A DNA stretch of 64,000 bases from Gillisella vitis (GCA_009744235.1 WPHV01000010.1:170566-234565); one strand, 5' to 3'. Positions 16,695-26,872 are shown, numbered from the stretch's first letter. The notes: generated by a model from the sequence alone, not told the origin. A program made the numbers and translations.

Positions 16695-17193
16695 TGTGCT
16701 TGCCTTTCCGTCGATCCGCCGTAGCGCAACCGACCGGCAAGCTGACGGAACCGTCAGAGCAGGGCGACCGCGTACGGCATGGACAATCGACTGCTACTGT
16801 CGCTTGGCATCTTATCGATGACTCCGTTGATATCCGTGCGGGAAGTTCCCGCTCGTTCATATTAGCTGCGCCTCTGCCTGCGCAAAGTCAAGAGGGGGAT
16901 AGCGGTTGGAATCGGAGTCAAAGCGTCGGGCGCATTACACAATTCGGTGAGTGTCGGCTCTGTCTTGATATAAGAGCCATTTCACCGCGTATTCCGCGGC
17001 CCTGTTGGCCCACGCGCACGCGAATTTCCGAGGTTATGCAAGGACTTGCTCAATAAATTCCGCCGTGACTTTCTCGGTCGGAAAGGCTGCAAAACGGTGG
17101 GCGCAGCACTCACGGTCGGTTAACCACGCACACAGAACACATTCAATACCTACTGTTGGTGCGGGTCGGTAGCGCGCTTGCGCAAGGGACCGG
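16695..17193. other. intergenic; probable mgtE promoter and leader
   Basis: On the reverse strand TAATAT lies near 16857-16862 with TTGACT further upstream. The transcribed part would include the palindrome CTGACGGAACCGTCAG at 16742-16757 and GCGGGAACTTCCCGC near 16840. No convincing gene was found; a 62-codon frame at 17034-17222 overlapping the MFS 3' end is weak. Confidence 0.4.
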
Positions 17194-18423
17194 TCAGGAC
17201 GCTGATTGGCGCTGTAGCGCAACCGAGATCAGGAAGACCACGAGGCCTAGAAGCGACAGAACCGCACCGACATAGCCGGTTGCGCCATAGCCGTAACCCG
17301 CGGAAATCACCATGCCGCCCAGCCAGGCGCCGAGGGCATTGGCGATATTGAAGGCTGAGTGGTTCGATGCTGCCGCGAGCGTCTGGGCGTCGGCGGCAAC
17401 ATCCATCAGTCTCGTCTGCACGGCGGGACAGGCGGCGAAACCGCAGCCGGTCAGAAAGACGCAGATGCACAGCATGACCGGATTGGCGGCGGTCAGCGAA
17501 AAGATCGTCATCAGCACGACGTTGAAGGCCAGCATGCCGCCGATTGTGCCGTTCAGCGAATAATCGGCCATGCGTGAGCCAACCACATTGCCGACATTCA
17601 TGCCGATGCCGAACAGCGCCAGTACGACGGCAATCATCGAGGCGGGTAGTCCGGCGGTGTCGGTGGTGGTCTTGGCGATATAGCTGAAGATTGAGAACAT
17701 GCCGCCAAAGCCCACCGCAGCCACCGCAAGCGCCAACCAGACTTGTAACCGGCCGAAAGCGCCGAGCTCGCGGCGAATGCTGGCGCCTTCCGCTACCGTG
17801 TCCTTGCGCAGGTTGAACGCGATCAGCACCGCCGTCAGCGCGGCAATTGCCCCGACCAGCATGAAGGCGGCCCGCCAGCTCATCATCTGGCCAAGGAAGG
17901 TGGCAAATGGCGTGCCGATCAGTGTGGCGATGGTCAGACCCAGCATGACGCGGCCAACGGCGCGCGCCCGCTTGTGCGGCTCGACCATCGATGCGGCCAC
18001 CAGGGCGGCGACGCCGAAATAGGCGCCATGCGGCAGGCCAGTGATGAAGCGCAGGACGGTGAAACTCAGAAAGCCCGGGGCCATTGCACTGGCGATATTG
18101 CCAAGAGCAAACAGGCACATCAGCATCAGCAGCAATGTCTTGCGTGGCAGTTTTGCCGCCAGTGCGGCAATGATCGGCGCTCCGACGACCACGCCCAATG
18201 CATAGGCGCTGATCACGCGGCCTGCTTCCGGTACGCTGACGGAATAGGTTTGCGCCACTTCCGGCAGGAGGCCCATGATGGCGAACTCGCCGGTGCCAAT
18301 GCCAAATCCGCCGACGGCCAGCGCAAACTCAATCAACAGGACGGTGCGCGGCGACAGGGCGGCTTCGGTCCGGTCTGGGCTTGGTCTGACGGGCGAGGGG
18401 GCAAACCGGATCGTATCATTCAT
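17194..18423 (-). CDS. MFS exporter of the DHA1 (AraJ/YdhP-like) type
   Basis: The 409-residue protein has about 12 transmembrane helices after a hydrophilic N-terminus of 30 residues. GIGTGEFAIMGLLPEVA (TM1) and the TM4-5 segment RFITGLPHGAYFGVAALVAA are typical of the sugar/arabinose and drug efflux branch of DHA1. Export by proton antiport is likely; the substrate cannot be told. The ATG at 18423 is preferred over an in-frame start eight codons earlier. No linked regulator. Confidence 0.9.
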   Translation of the reverse strand: MNDTIRFAPSPVRPSPDRTEAALSPRTVLLIEFALAVGGFGIGTGEFAIMGLLPEVAQTYSVSVPEAGRVISAYALGVVVGAPIIAALAAKLPRKTLLLMLMCLFALGNIASAMAPGFLSFTVLRFITGLPHGAYFGVAALVAASMVEPHKRARAVGRVMLGLTIATLIGTPFATFLGQMMSWRAAFMLVGAIAALTAVLIAFNLRKDTVAEGASIRRELGAFGRLQVWLALAVAAVGFGGMFSIFSYIAKTTTDTAGLPASMIAVVLALFGIGMNVGNVVGSRMADYSLNGTIGGMLAFNVVLMTIFSLTAANPVMLCICVFLTGCGFAACPAVQTRLMDVAADAQTLAAASNHSAFNIANALGAWLGGMVISAGYGYGATGYVGAVLSLLGLVVFLISVALQRQSAS

Positions 18424-18812
18424 AAAATCATCCCGGCACCGGAGCAAGGCTGGTGCTGTTCAATAGAAGGGTAGCAGGGAGGACTGCTCGACGCAGCTGA
18501 ATCGCGAAATAACCCATTTGGCGTACCCATCATGAAGCCGCTGACCTTGTGGCGGTCATGCGCAAGGCAAGACGGCGAAGATCGCAAACCTGCGGATGGG
18601 ATGGTCAAACGTGATGCCGTTACCCTTAGCATGCATGTGTGCGTTGCGGTAGAATGATAATGATCATCTTGATCTTTTCAGCTGCAAACCCGATTTGCAG
18701 CAGACGCATGCAACATAATCGACGGCGGATCGTTAAAATGCGTTGTCGTGCGGTTTCAACGTAAGGCACACCGTATGGAACCTAGCATCGGACAACAAGA
18801 GCAGGGGGGCGA
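18424..18812. other. divergent intergenic, MFS and lipid kinase
   Basis: Holds both promoters. A hairpin GCTGCAAA-CCCGA-TTTGCAGC lies at 18681-18701, and an AT-rich ATGATAATGATCAT stretch precedes it. No gene seen. Confidence 0.45.
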
Positions 18813-19721
18813 ATGAAGATCAAGGCCGTTTTCAACCGGGAGGGCGGGACCTTTCGCACCACCGACATGGATGCCTATTGTGCACGCGCCGAGCAAATCT
18901 TCCGCGATGCTGGTCATGAGATCGACACCATGGCTGTTGATGGCCGTGATATCGTCAAGGCCTTGGAGACCGCTGCAAAGCAGGGTTATGACGCGCTGAT
19001 TGCCGGTGGTGGCGACGGGACCATTTCGGCTGCCGCCGGTATCGCCTGGAAAGCCGGCCTGCCGCTCGGCGTCGTACCCGCCGGGACGATGAACCTGTTT
19101 GCACGCTCGCTGAAACTGCCGCTCGATATCTGGCAGGTTCTGGAGGTGCTGGCCTCTGCGGAGGTCCAATCCGTTGATATTGCCACTGCCAATGGTCAGC
19201 CCTATGTCCACCAGTTTTCCGCGGGCCTGCACGCCCGGATGGTCCGCCTGCGCAACCGGATGGATTATGCCTCGCGCTTTGGCAAAATGCGGGCCAGCAC
19301 CAGCGCAGCGATCAGCGTGATGTTCAATCCGCCTCGCTTCGACGTCGTTTTCGATATCGACGCCGATGGACGGCAGGATAGCAAGGAAGTGTCCGCCGTT
19401 TCGGTTTGCAACAACCCGGTTGGAACCAATCCGTTGTTTTATGCCGATGATATTACCACCGGACAACTTGGGATTTATCTTGCGGCACCCCTCGATTCGG
19501 TTGGAATGGTGGGGTTGGCGATTGATATTTTGCGCGGTAAACTCACGGAAAACCAGGCTGTCACATCGGCCACCTCACAAATCGTCAAGCTGCATTTCCC
19601 AAAACACCGTCACGGCGTCGCCTGCGTGATCGATGGAGAACTGCTGCACATGCCCCGCGACGTGGAGATCAGAATCCATCCCGGAGAACTGAAGGTCTTG
19701 GCACCAGCCCTTCAGGTATAG
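18813..19721 (+). CDS. diacylglycerol kinase-family lipid kinase
   Basis: The 302-residue protein has the DAGK catalytic signature GGGDGT at residues 65-70, followed by PLGVVPAGTMNLFARSLKLP, which completes the nucleotide-binding part. The C-terminal half is the beta-sandwich of the YegS/DgkB family (CVIDGELLHMPRDVEIRIHPGEL). It would phosphorylate a lipid such as diacylglycerol, a sphingoid or another alcohol; the substrate is unknown. Ribosome binding site GGGGGG lies before the ATG. It converges on the opp operon with a shared terminator. Confidence 0.92.
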   Translation: MKIKAVFNREGGTFRTTDMDAYCARAEQIFRDAGHEIDTMAVDGRDIVKALETAAKQGYDALIAGGGDGTISAAAGIAWKAGLPLGVVPAGTMNLFARSLKLPLDIWQVLEVLASAEVQSVDIATANGQPYVHQFSAGLHARMVRLRNRMDYASRFGKMRASTSAAISVMFNPPRFDVVFDIDADGRQDSKEVSAVSVCNNPVGTNPLFYADDITTGQLGIYLAAPLDSVGMVGLAIDILRGKLTENQAVTSATSQIVKLHFPKHRHGVACVIDGELLHMPRDVEIRIHPGELKVLAPALQV

Positions 19722-19733
19722 CGCACCTCATAG

Positions 19734-19758
19734 AAACGCCCGGACGAGCCGGGCGTTT
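19734..19758. terminator. bidirectional terminator, lipid kinase / oppDF
   Basis: AAACGCCCGG and CCGGGCGTTT pair over a 5-base loop, with A and T flanks on both sides. It sits between the two converging stop codons. Confidence 0.85.
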
Positions 19759-19783
19759 AAACTATCACAATTTTACCAAAGCT

Positions 19784-21388
19784 TTAATGCGTAAACGCAG
19801 CCGCAATCAAGGCCTTGGTATAGTCCTCGGCGGGGCTTTCGAAAATGTCGTCCGTCGGCCCTTCCTCTACAATTTTGCCGTTCTTCATCACGATCACATG
19901 GTCGGAAATCGCCTTGATCACCGACAGGTCGTGGCTGATGAACACGTAGGACAGGTCGTGCTTCTGTTGCAGGTCGCGTAGCAACTCGATCACCTGCCGC
20001 TGCACGGAACGGTCCAGGGCCGAGGTCGGCTCATCGAGGATCACCACTTTCGGCTTAAGGATCATCGAGCGGGCGATGGCGATACGCTGACGCTGGCCGC
20101 CGGAAAACTCGTGCGGATAGCGGTTGCGCGAGGCCGGATCGAGGCCAACCTCCTTCAAGGCGGCAATGGCGCGCTTGTCGCGCTCCGCTTTGCTAAGGTT
20201 CGGTTCATGCACGTAAAGCCCTTCGGTGATGATCTCGCCAACCGTCTGGCGTGGCGAGAGCGAGCCGTAGGGGTCCTGAAATACCAGCTGCAATTGACGG
20301 CGGAAGGGCCGCATCCCGGCGCGGTCGAGGCCGGAAATATCCGTTGTTTCGAAGCTGAAGCGCCCATCGGCCGAAAGTAGTTTCAAAAGCGCCCGACCGA
20401 GTGTCGATTTACCCGAGCCGGATTCGCCGACGATGCCGATGGTCTGGCCCTTTCGGAGTGTCAGATTGACATGATCGACGGCCCGAAACTTTCGATTGCC
20501 CTTGAACAGGATGCCGGAACTGATGTTGAAATCCACCACGACATTGCGGCCTTCGAGAATGACAGGCGCATCGGAGGGCGGTGCGGCCTTGGAGCCTGAT
20601 GGTTCGGCGGCCAGCAGCATCTTGGTGTAATCGACCTGGGGACGCTCAAAAATATCGTCGCGGCTGCCCTGTTCGACAATTTCGCCGCGCCGCATCACCG
20701 CTACGCGGTCAGCGACGTGGCGAACCACGCCGAGATCGTGGGTGATCAACACGATGGCCATGCCGAAGCGCTTTTGCAGATCGGCGAGAAGGTCGAGGAT
20801 CTGCGCCTGGATCGTCACGTCCAGCGCCGTGGTCGGCTCGTCGGCAATCAGCAGGTCCGGCTCGTTGGCGAGCGCCATGGCGATCATCACGCGCTGGCGC
20901 TGGCCACCGGACAATTCATGCGGATAGCTGTCGATCCGCCGCTCCGGTTCCGGGATGCCGACCAGCTTCAGCAATTCCAGCACGCGGGCGCGCGCCTTCG
21001 ACCGGCTCATGCGGCGGTGAAAAATCAACGGCTCGGAAATCTGCTTGCCGACCGTGTAGAGCGGATCGAGCGAGGTCATCGGCTCCTGAAAGATCATGGT
21101 GATCTTGGAGCCGCGCACGTCGTTCAGCGTTGAGATGCTGGCCCCTGCCAGTTCGGTTTCGCCGTAGCGGGCTGAACCGGCGACTTGGCCGTTGGAGGCC
21201 AGAAGCCCCATGATGCCCATCATCGTCTGGCTTTTGCCGGAGCCGGATTCACCGACGATGGCCAGCGTCTCACCTTTCTTGACGTCGAAGGAAATGCCCT
21301 TGACAGCATTCACCTCGCCATCGGGCGTGGTGAATGTGACCTTCAGGTCCTTGACGGTCAGTACCGTCTGGTTCTCGGTCTTGTCCAT
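19784..21388 (-). CDS. oligopeptide ABC transporter, fused ATPase OppD-OppF
   Basis: The 534-residue protein has two complete ABC domains. The first has Walker A GESGSGKS at 46-53, then LSGGQRQR and the DEPTTALD Walker B region; the second has GESGSGKST near 330, FSGGQRQR and DEPTSALD. It powers peptide import as a single polypeptide replacing OppD and OppF. The start is 2 bases after the oppC stop, so it is the last gene of oppABC-DF. Both sites look catalytically intact. Confidence 0.94.
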   Translation of the reverse strand: MDKTENQTVLTVKDLKVTFTTPDGEVNAVKGISFDVKKGETLAIVGESGSGKSQTMMGIMGLLASNGQVAGSARYGETELAGASISTLNDVRGSKITMIFQEPMTSLDPLYTVGKQISEPLIFHRRMSRSKARARVLELLKLVGIPEPERRIDSYPHELSGGQRQRVMIAMALANEPDLLIADEPTTALDVTIQAQILDLLADLQKRFGMAIVLITHDLGVVRHVADRVAVMRRGEIVEQGSRDDIFERPQVDYTKMLLAAEPSGSKAAPPSDAPVILEGRNVVVDFNISSGILFKGNRKFRAVDHVNLTLRKGQTIGIVGESGSGKSTLGRALLKLLSADGRFSFETTDISGLDRAGMRPFRRQLQLVFQDPYGSLSPRQTVGEIITEGLYVHEPNLSKAERDKRAIAALKEVGLDPASRNRYPHEFSGGQRQRIAIARSMILKPKVVILDEPTSALDRSVQRQVIELLRDLQQKHDLSYVFISHDLSVIKAISDHVIVMKNGKIVEEGPTDDIFESPAEDYTKALIAAAFTH

Positions 21389-21390
21389 GC

Positions 21391-22512
21391 TTATCGGTCC
21401 TTGGGATCAAGCGCATCGCGCAGCCCGTCGCCCACGAAATTGAGCGAAAACAGGGTGACGACGAAGAAAATGGCCGGGAAGATCAGCAGCCATGGCGTGT
21501 TTTGAATGTTTTGCGCGCCATCCGAAATCAATGTTCCCCAGCTGGCCAGTGGTGCTTGTACGCCAAGACCGAGGAAGGAAAGGAAGCTTTCGGTGAGGAT
21601 CACCTGCGGCACCACCACGGTGACGAAGACGATGACCGGGCCAATGGTGTTGGGAATGATATGGCGGCGAATGATCTGCCAATCCGTCAAGCCCAAAGCC
21701 TCTGCCGCGCCGACAAATTCACGCCGTTTCAACGACAAGGTCTGACCACGGACGATCCGGGCCATTTCCAGCCATTGTACGGCCCCGATCACCAGGAACA
21801 TCAACAGGATGGAGCGGCCGAAAAACACCACCATGACAACAACCAGGAACACGAAGGGCAGCGAATAAAGGATTTCGACGATGCGCATCATCACATTGTC
21901 GACCCGTCCGCCAAGATAGCCAGAGGTTGCCCCATAGATCACCCCGATGCCGAGGGAAACGAGGCTGGCGGCAATGCCGACGGCAATCGAGATCTGTCCG
22001 CCCAGCATAACGCGAACCATCAGATCGCGGCCATTGCTGTCGGTGCCGAAGAAGAAATATTCTTGGCTGACACGTCCGCTCAACGTCATCGAAAGCTGGT
22101 CGGGCGTGGTCTCAGTGACGCGGGTGTCATGAAACTCATTGACGCGGTCGAAATAGCGAATACTGCGGGGATCGACGGGCTTGTCGGAGGAAATCTTCAC
22201 GGTAAACGTGCCGTTTTCCACCGTAAAACTGTCCAGTTTCAGCCGTGCCCGCATGGCAGCACTTTCCGCTACCTGTTGAAGAGAGGCAGGGTCGGGAAAG
22301 GGTTTCAGGCTCGGAGGCACAGAAACATAGGAGGAAAACACCTGGTCATAGCTGTGGCTGCTGAACAGAGGCCCGGCAAAGGAGAACAGGGCAATGAGCA
22401 GCAGGATCACGCAGCCGCCCATGGCTGCCTTATTCCGGCGGAACCGCAGGAGCGCCAATTGGCCCAGGCTGCGGCCTTCAATCGAAGGGGAGGTGATGGT
22501 GGTATCAGTCAT
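21391..22512 (-). CDS. oppC: oligopeptide ABC transporter permease OppC
   Basis: The 373-residue protein is longer than E. coli OppC because of a periplasmic insert of about 140 residues after TM1 (from about GPLFSSHSYDQVF to YFFFGTDSNGRDLM). The permease EAA loop appears as EFVGAAEALGLTDWQIIRRHIIPN. About six transmembrane helices. ATG at 22512 overlaps the oppB stop in CATGACTGA, indicating translational coupling; an in-frame upstream start at 22554 would lie well inside oppB. Confidence 0.93.
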   Translation of the reverse strand: MTDTTITSPSIEGRSLGQLALLRFRRNKAAMGGCVILLLIALFSFAGPLFSSHSYDQVFSSYVSVPPSLKPFPDPASLQQVAESAAMRARLKLDSFTVENGTFTVKISSDKPVDPRSIRYFDRVNEFHDTRVTETTPDQLSMTLSGRVSQEYFFFGTDSNGRDLMVRVMLGGQISIAVGIAASLVSLGIGVIYGATSGYLGGRVDNVMMRIVEILYSLPFVFLVVVMVVFFGRSILLMFLVIGAVQWLEMARIVRGQTLSLKRREFVGAAEALGLTDWQIIRRHIIPNTIGPVIVFVTVVVPQVILTESFLSFLGLGVQAPLASWGTLISDGAQNIQNTPWLLIFPAIFFVVTLFSLNFVGDGLRDALDPKDR

Positions 22513-23428
22513 GGCGGACCCTCGGATCGAGCAGGCCGTAGGCGATGTCGACAAGCAGATTGAAGACGATCACGAAGATCGAAACCAGCAAAACGGTTGC
22601 CATCACCAGCGGATAGTCCCGGTTCAGGGCGCCGATGACAAAGAAACGTCCGACGCCTGGAATGGTGAAAATGCTCTCGACCACGGCAGAGCCGGTCAAA
22701 AGAGCCGCGGCTGCGGGCGCGAGATAGGAAATAACCGGCAGCAGCGCACCGCGCATGGCATGGGTTATGATGACCGTGCGCGAGGGCAGGCCATAGGCGC
22801 GGGCCGTGCGGATATGGTCGGTATGCAGGGCTTCGATCATTGAGCCGCGGGTGAGGCGGGCGATAATGGCGACCTGGGGCAGGGCCAGTACGGTAATCGG
22901 CAGCGCCAGATAGTAGAGCGAACCATCACCCCAGCCACCGGCGGGAAGCCAGGACAGCATCAAAGCGAAAATCAGCGTCAACACCGGCCCGACCACGAAA
23001 TTCGGGACGGTAATGCCAATCGTCGCAAACGACATGACGGTAAAATCGATCCAGCCGTTTTGCCGAAGCGCTGCGATTGTTCCCAGAATGACGCCTAAAA
23101 TCAGCGCGATAATCAGCGCGGTGCCGCCAAGCTTGATGGAATAGGGAAGCGCCTGCGAAATCAACTGCGCAACGGTATTGTCCTTGTAGACGAAGCTCGG
23201 ACCAAAATCCCCTTGGAAGGCATTGGCGAGATAATGCAGATATTGTTTCCACAAGGGATCGTTGAGGTGGAATGTCGCGATGATATTTTCCATGGTTTGC
23301 GGCGGTAATGGCCGTTCAAGGCTGAACGGTCCACCCGGAGCAAAGCGCATCAGGAAAAATGAAATGGTCACGACGATGAAGATCGTCGGTATCGCGCTCA
23401 TCAGTCGGCGCAGAACAAAGTTGATCAT
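22505..23428 (-). CDS. oppB: oligopeptide ABC transporter permease OppB
   Basis: The 307-residue protein aligns along its length with E. coli OppB: INFVLRRLMSAIPTIFIVVT, FHLNDPLWKQYLHYL, GDFGPSFVYKD and the EAA-loop region HIRTARAYGLPSRTVIITHA. It has six transmembrane helices and pairs with OppC as the membrane channel. ATG at 23428; a TTG two codons earlier is less likely. A hairpin precedes it, between oppA and oppB. Confidence 0.94.
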   Translation of the reverse strand: MINFVLRRLMSAIPTIFIVVTISFFLMRFAPGGPFSLERPLPPQTMENIIATFHLNDPLWKQYLHYLANAFQGDFGPSFVYKDNTVAQLISQALPYSIKLGGTALIIALILGVILGTIAALRQNGWIDFTVMSFATIGITVPNFVVGPVLTLIFALMLSWLPAGGWGDGSLYYLALPITVLALPQVAIIARLTRGSMIEALHTDHIRTARAYGLPSRTVIITHAMRGALLPVISYLAPAAAALLTGSAVVESIFTIPGVGRFFVIGALNRDYPLVMATVLLVSIFVIVFNLLVDIAYGLLDPRVRHD

Positions 23429-23440
23429 GGTCAAATAGCA

Positions 23441-23474
23441 GACGCGCGGCCAGACCTTTCGGTCCCCGCGCGTC
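23441..23474 (-). other. intercistronic hairpin between oppA and oppB
   Basis: GACGCGCGG pairs with CCGCGCGTC, with an inner GACC-TTTC-GGTC stem. It lies 14 bases after the oppA stop. Such hairpins commonly protect binding-protein mRNA and lower permease expression (known in mal and his operons; inferred here). Confidence 0.65.
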
Positions 23475-23488
23475 GCTCTCCTTTGAGG

Positions 23489-25087
23489 TTACTTGGACAG
23501 GCTCAGATACTTGGAGAGGTGCCAATCAACGCCACTGTCGCCCCAGCCCTGCACGTTTTCAGAAACCATCCACAGATTGGACCGGAAATAAAGCGGCATG
23601 ATCGGCTGGTCCTTGACCTGAATCGCTTCAGCCTGCTTCATCAGCTCCATGCGCTTGGCCTGATCGGTTTCCTTGTAGGATTTCGCCATCAGCGCGTCGA
23701 ATTCCGGGTTATTCCAATGCGGATAATTGAAGGTCTTGTTGTCGCTGATTTGCAGCGCCAGGAAATTTTCCGGGTCGGCGTAGTCGGCAGCCCAGGCCGC
23801 ACGTGCAACGTTGAACTTGCCGCCTTCCTGCAAGTAGGAGTAATGCGAGGCCACATCGAGATTGGTCAGCTTGACCGTAGCGCCGAAGGTGGTCTTCCAC
23901 ATGTCGGCAATGGCGGTCGCCAGCCGTTCGTGGTCGGCATTGGTGTTGTAGCGAATTTCGATGTTCAGCGGCTTGCCGCCCTTGCCGTAACCGGCCTCTT
24001 TCATCAATTCAACGGCCTTGTCCTCGCGGTCGATCTGCGAAAGCTTGGCAAATTCAGGCTGTGGGCCTGCGCCATAGCCTTCCATGCCCGGCGGCACAAA
24101 GCTATAGGCCGGGATGACGGCACCGGAGCGAATGTCATTGGCGACGAAATCGCGGTCGACTGCCATGGACAGAGCCTGGCGGACCCGCACGTCGCTATAG
24201 GGGGCTTCGCGGGTGTCGAAAGCATAGTATTCTGTCGCGAGTGACGGCGTTGCGTGAACCTGTGCGCCAAATGCAGCCTTGAGGCGCTTCAACTGATCGA
24301 GCGGCAGGCCGTAGCTGACATCCAGCTCCTTGGCTTCATAGCGGCGCTGCGCTGCGGCCTGATCGTCGATCGGGTAAAAGATCACCTTGTCGAGCTTGAC
24401 GTTCTTCGCATCCCAGTAGTTTTCATTTTTAACGACGGTCAGGCTGTCATTCGGCACATGGGCTTGCAGCTTGAAGGCGCCGTTGGACACCATGTTGCCC
24501 GGCTTGACGAATTGCTCGCCGAATTTATCATAATTGGCCTTGCTGATCGGCAAGGAGGTATAATGGGTCATCAATTGCAGAAAGAACGGTGTTGCCTGTT
24601 CCAGGGTGATTTCCAGCGTGTGGTCATCCACCGCCTTCACACCAAGCTGTTCGGGCGGCAATTCACCCTTGTTGACCTTCTGGGCATTTTTGATCGGATA
24701 AAGAATATTGGCATATTCGGCGGCTGTCTTCGGATTTTCCTCACGCTGAAGGGAGAAGACGAAGTCGCCAGCCGTCAGAGGTGTGCCATCAGACCACTTG
24801 GCATCCTTGCGCAGGTTGAACGTGTAGACCGTGCCGTCCGTGGAGATTTTCCAGCTTTCGGCCACGCCTGGCTGGATCTTGCCAGCATTGTCAAACACCA
24901 CGAGACCTTCGTAAAGGTCCTGCATGATATGACCTTCGATGTCGATCGAGATATGGGCCGGATCAAGCGACTTGGGCTCTGCGCCATTGCCGCGCCGAAG
25001 CACCGCTTCCGCCAATGCACTGCTTGCACCAAACAGCAGGGAACCTGCCAGCACTGCCGTTGCCAATCGGATTTTCATCTTGGTCAT
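23489..25087 (-). CDS. oppA: oligopeptide-binding periplasmic protein OppA
   Basis: The 532-residue extracellular solute-binding protein of family 5 captures peptides and delivers them to OppBC. A signal peptide is clear (IRLATAVLAGSLLFGASSALA, cleavage after Ala). The mature start LRRGNGAEPKSLDPAHISID and later LVVFDNAGKIQPGVAESWKIS are typical of OppA. The ATG at 25087 has GGAG 10 bases upstream; earlier in-frame codons are not supported. First gene of oppABC-DF. Confidence 0.94.
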   Translation of the reverse strand: MTKMKIRLATAVLAGSLLFGASSALAEAVLRRGNGAEPKSLDPAHISIDIEGHIMQDLYEGLVVFDNAGKIQPGVAESWKISTDGTVYTFNLRKDAKWSDGTPLTAGDFVFSLQREENPKTAAEYANILYPIKNAQKVNKGELPPEQLGVKAVDDHTLEITLEQATPFFLQLMTHYTSLPISKANYDKFGEQFVKPGNMVSNGAFKLQAHVPNDSLTVVKNENYWDAKNVKLDKVIFYPIDDQAAAQRRYEAKELDVSYGLPLDQLKRLKAAFGAQVHATPSLATEYYAFDTREAPYSDVRVRQALSMAVDRDFVANDIRSGAVIPAYSFVPPGMEGYGAGPQPEFAKLSQIDREDKAVELMKEAGYGKGGKPLNIEIRYNTNADHERLATAIADMWKTTFGATVKLTNLDVASHYSYLQEGGKFNVARAAWAADYADPENFLALQISDNKTFNYPHWNNPEFDALMAKSYKETDQAKRMELMKQAEAIQVKDQPIMPLYFRSNLWMVSENVQGWGDSGVDWHLSKYLSLSK

Positions 25088-25391
25088 TCTTGTTGTCTCC
25101 GCGCCCGTAGGGAATTCGTTCGGTTGTTGACCAAATGGTAAAACTGCCCAAAAAACAAGCCCTGCCTTCAAAAAAACATTGTCGGTTTCTGACCAGAGGC
25201 ACTTTGTGCTCAAAAGGCAAAATGTTTTCCACAGTCTGGCCCTGCCTCCCCATGATTTCAGGGGAAGTTGGTGCTCCATTCTGTCCGTCGGCGTTATTTT
25301 AGTATTTTATTATTCAAAATGCGATGTCCATGGGATCACATTCCGCTGAACGGTTCTCATGCTGCGGCAGTTCTGGACATGGCAGGCGCGT
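25088..25391. other. oppA promoter region
   Basis: Between the glutamine synthetase-like gene and oppA, both on the reverse strand. The sequence has AT-rich runs but no clear dyad and no coding frame I would support. Confidence 0.4.
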
Positions 25392-26747
25392 TTACAGGCG
25401 CGGCAGATAGGTCCGGTAATCGAAATCCGACACGGTGCGCAGGTACGTGATCGCTTCCTTGCGCTTGGTATCGCCATAGAGTTGGCGATATTGTTTTCCG
25501 AAAACATCGGCGATGAAATCAGACGTGCGGAAGGCATCGACGGCGGTCAGGAAGTCATGGGTCAGAAGGTCCGGGCTTGTGGCTGGCGCATCAGGCGTGG
25601 TCACTGGGCCGGGATCGAGATCGGCCTCCAGGCCCTTCAACATGCCGCCGAGAATGGCGGCGAGCAGCAGATGCGGATTGGCGTCGGCCCCCGCTACCCG
25701 GTGCTCGATCCGTGCTGCCGGGCCGTCCTTGTCGGGAATACGAATAGCGGTGCCGCGATGGCCGAAACCCCAGTCGATCCGGTCGGGCGCAAAGGAGCCG
25801 GGCTGGAAACGGCGATAGGAATTGGCAAAGGGTGCAAAAATCAGCTGCGCTTCCCGCATGGTCTGCAACAGGCCCGCCGTCACCGATTTCAGCTTGACCG
25901 GTTCGCCGCCTTTGGCATCGAGAATATTGCGGCCTTGCGTATCGATGATGCTGACATGCACATGCAGGCCGGAACCGGCCTGATCACCATAGGGCTTGGC
26001 CATGCAGGTGGATTTCAGCCCATGGCGCCGGGCGGCAAATTCGGCGACGCGCTTCAAATAGATACAGTCATCCGCTGCGGCCATAGCGTCGGGCCGGTGC
26101 AGGAGATTGACCTCGAACTGGCCGGGTCCGAATTCCGCTGTCGTGGCATCGGCGGGCAGGCCAATGGCATCGGCATAGGCGCGCACGGTGGCGAGATAAT
26201 CCTCCATCGCTCCGGTTGCCCGCATGTCATACAGCTGAAAGCCGTTCGGCTCGCCGCGATAGGTCAGCGCCTTGGGCGGCATCGGCCTTCCGGTCTCGCG
26301 CCAATCATCCTCCATCACGTAAAATTCCAGCTCGGTTGCTACGACAGGCGTCAGGCCTAATGCCGTAAACCGTTCCAGCACCCTGGCCAGAATGGCGCGC
26401 GGGCAGACGAAATGCGGCTTTCCTTCTAGCGTGTGCATGGTGGCCAGCACCTGTTTGGAGCCTGATGGTGCCCACGGCATGGAGCTAAGCGAACGCTTGT
26501 CGGGAATGCACAGGCCATCGGGATCGCCCAAGGTCAGCGAAATGCCGGTCAGGTCGTCATTGTCGTCGCCCCAGATATCCAGCGACTGGGTGGAGGCGGG
26601 CAGGCGGACACTGTTTTTCCAGACCTTGTCCTCAGCACTGAGCGGGATCATCTTGCCGCGCAGATCGCCATTCATGCCCACCAGCAGGATTTCGATCCGG
26701 GCCTGCGGGTCGAGGGCGGTGCTGGTGGAGGCGTCGATCTGGGTCAT
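25392..26747 (-). CDS. glutamine synthetase-family protein, likely gamma-glutamylpolyamine synthetase (PuuA-like)
   Basis: The 451-residue protein is in the GlnA/PuuA superfamily. ELEFYVMEDDW is the first glutamate-metal motif, AEFGPGQFEVNLLH the second, and AGSGLHVHVSI the ATP/metal histidine motif; RIEHRVAGADANPHLLLAAILGG closes the active site. It lacks the adenylylation loop Tyr typical of GlnA and is closer to enzymes that ligate glutamate to putrescine or other amines. The ATG at 26747 is preferred over an upstream in-frame start at 26843. It is divergent from a class III aminotransferase, supporting an amine catabolic role. Confidence 0.85.
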   Translation of the reverse strand: MTQIDASTSTALDPQARIEILLVGMNGDLRGKMIPLSAEDKVWKNSVRLPASTQSLDIWGDDNDDLTGISLTLGDPDGLCIPDKRSLSSMPWAPSGSKQVLATMHTLEGKPHFVCPRAILARVLERFTALGLTPVVATELEFYVMEDDWRETGRPMPPKALTYRGEPNGFQLYDMRATGAMEDYLATVRAYADAIGLPADATTAEFGPGQFEVNLLHRPDAMAAADDCIYLKRVAEFAARRHGLKSTCMAKPYGDQAGSGLHVHVSIIDTQGRNILDAKGGEPVKLKSVTAGLLQTMREAQLIFAPFANSYRRFQPGSFAPDRIDWGFGHRGTAIRIPDKDGPAARIEHRVAGADANPHLLLAAILGGMLKGLEADLDPGPVTTPDAPATSPDLLTHDFLTAVDAFRTSDFIADVFGKQYRQLYGDTKRKEAITYLRTVSDFDYRTYLPRL

Positions 26748-26872
26748 GGCGGGCTTTCGAAAGAGGTGTGCCAGCCCTTGGCGGTTCTTGCCAAAGCTGG
26801 GGCATATCGTCATGGTCGTAGCGGATAAATTGCCGCCTTTCAATGCGACACCGCCGCCTGAGGATGCCTGCC
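26748..26872. promoter_or_regulatory. divergent promoter region of the PuuA-like and aminotransferase genes
   Basis: The 125 bases between the two divergent starts must hold both promoters. I see no perfect dyad longer than 6 bp. Confidence 0.45.

Noticed and set aside
17034-17222. 62-codon frame after the MFS gene
   Set aside because: Overlaps the MFS 3' end, lacks a clear ribosome binding site, and shows no recognisable sequence.
18650-18670. Fur-box-like ATGATAATGATCAT near the lipid kinase promoter
   Set aside because: Only partly symmetric, and neither flanking gene has an iron role, so it is not enough to call a site.
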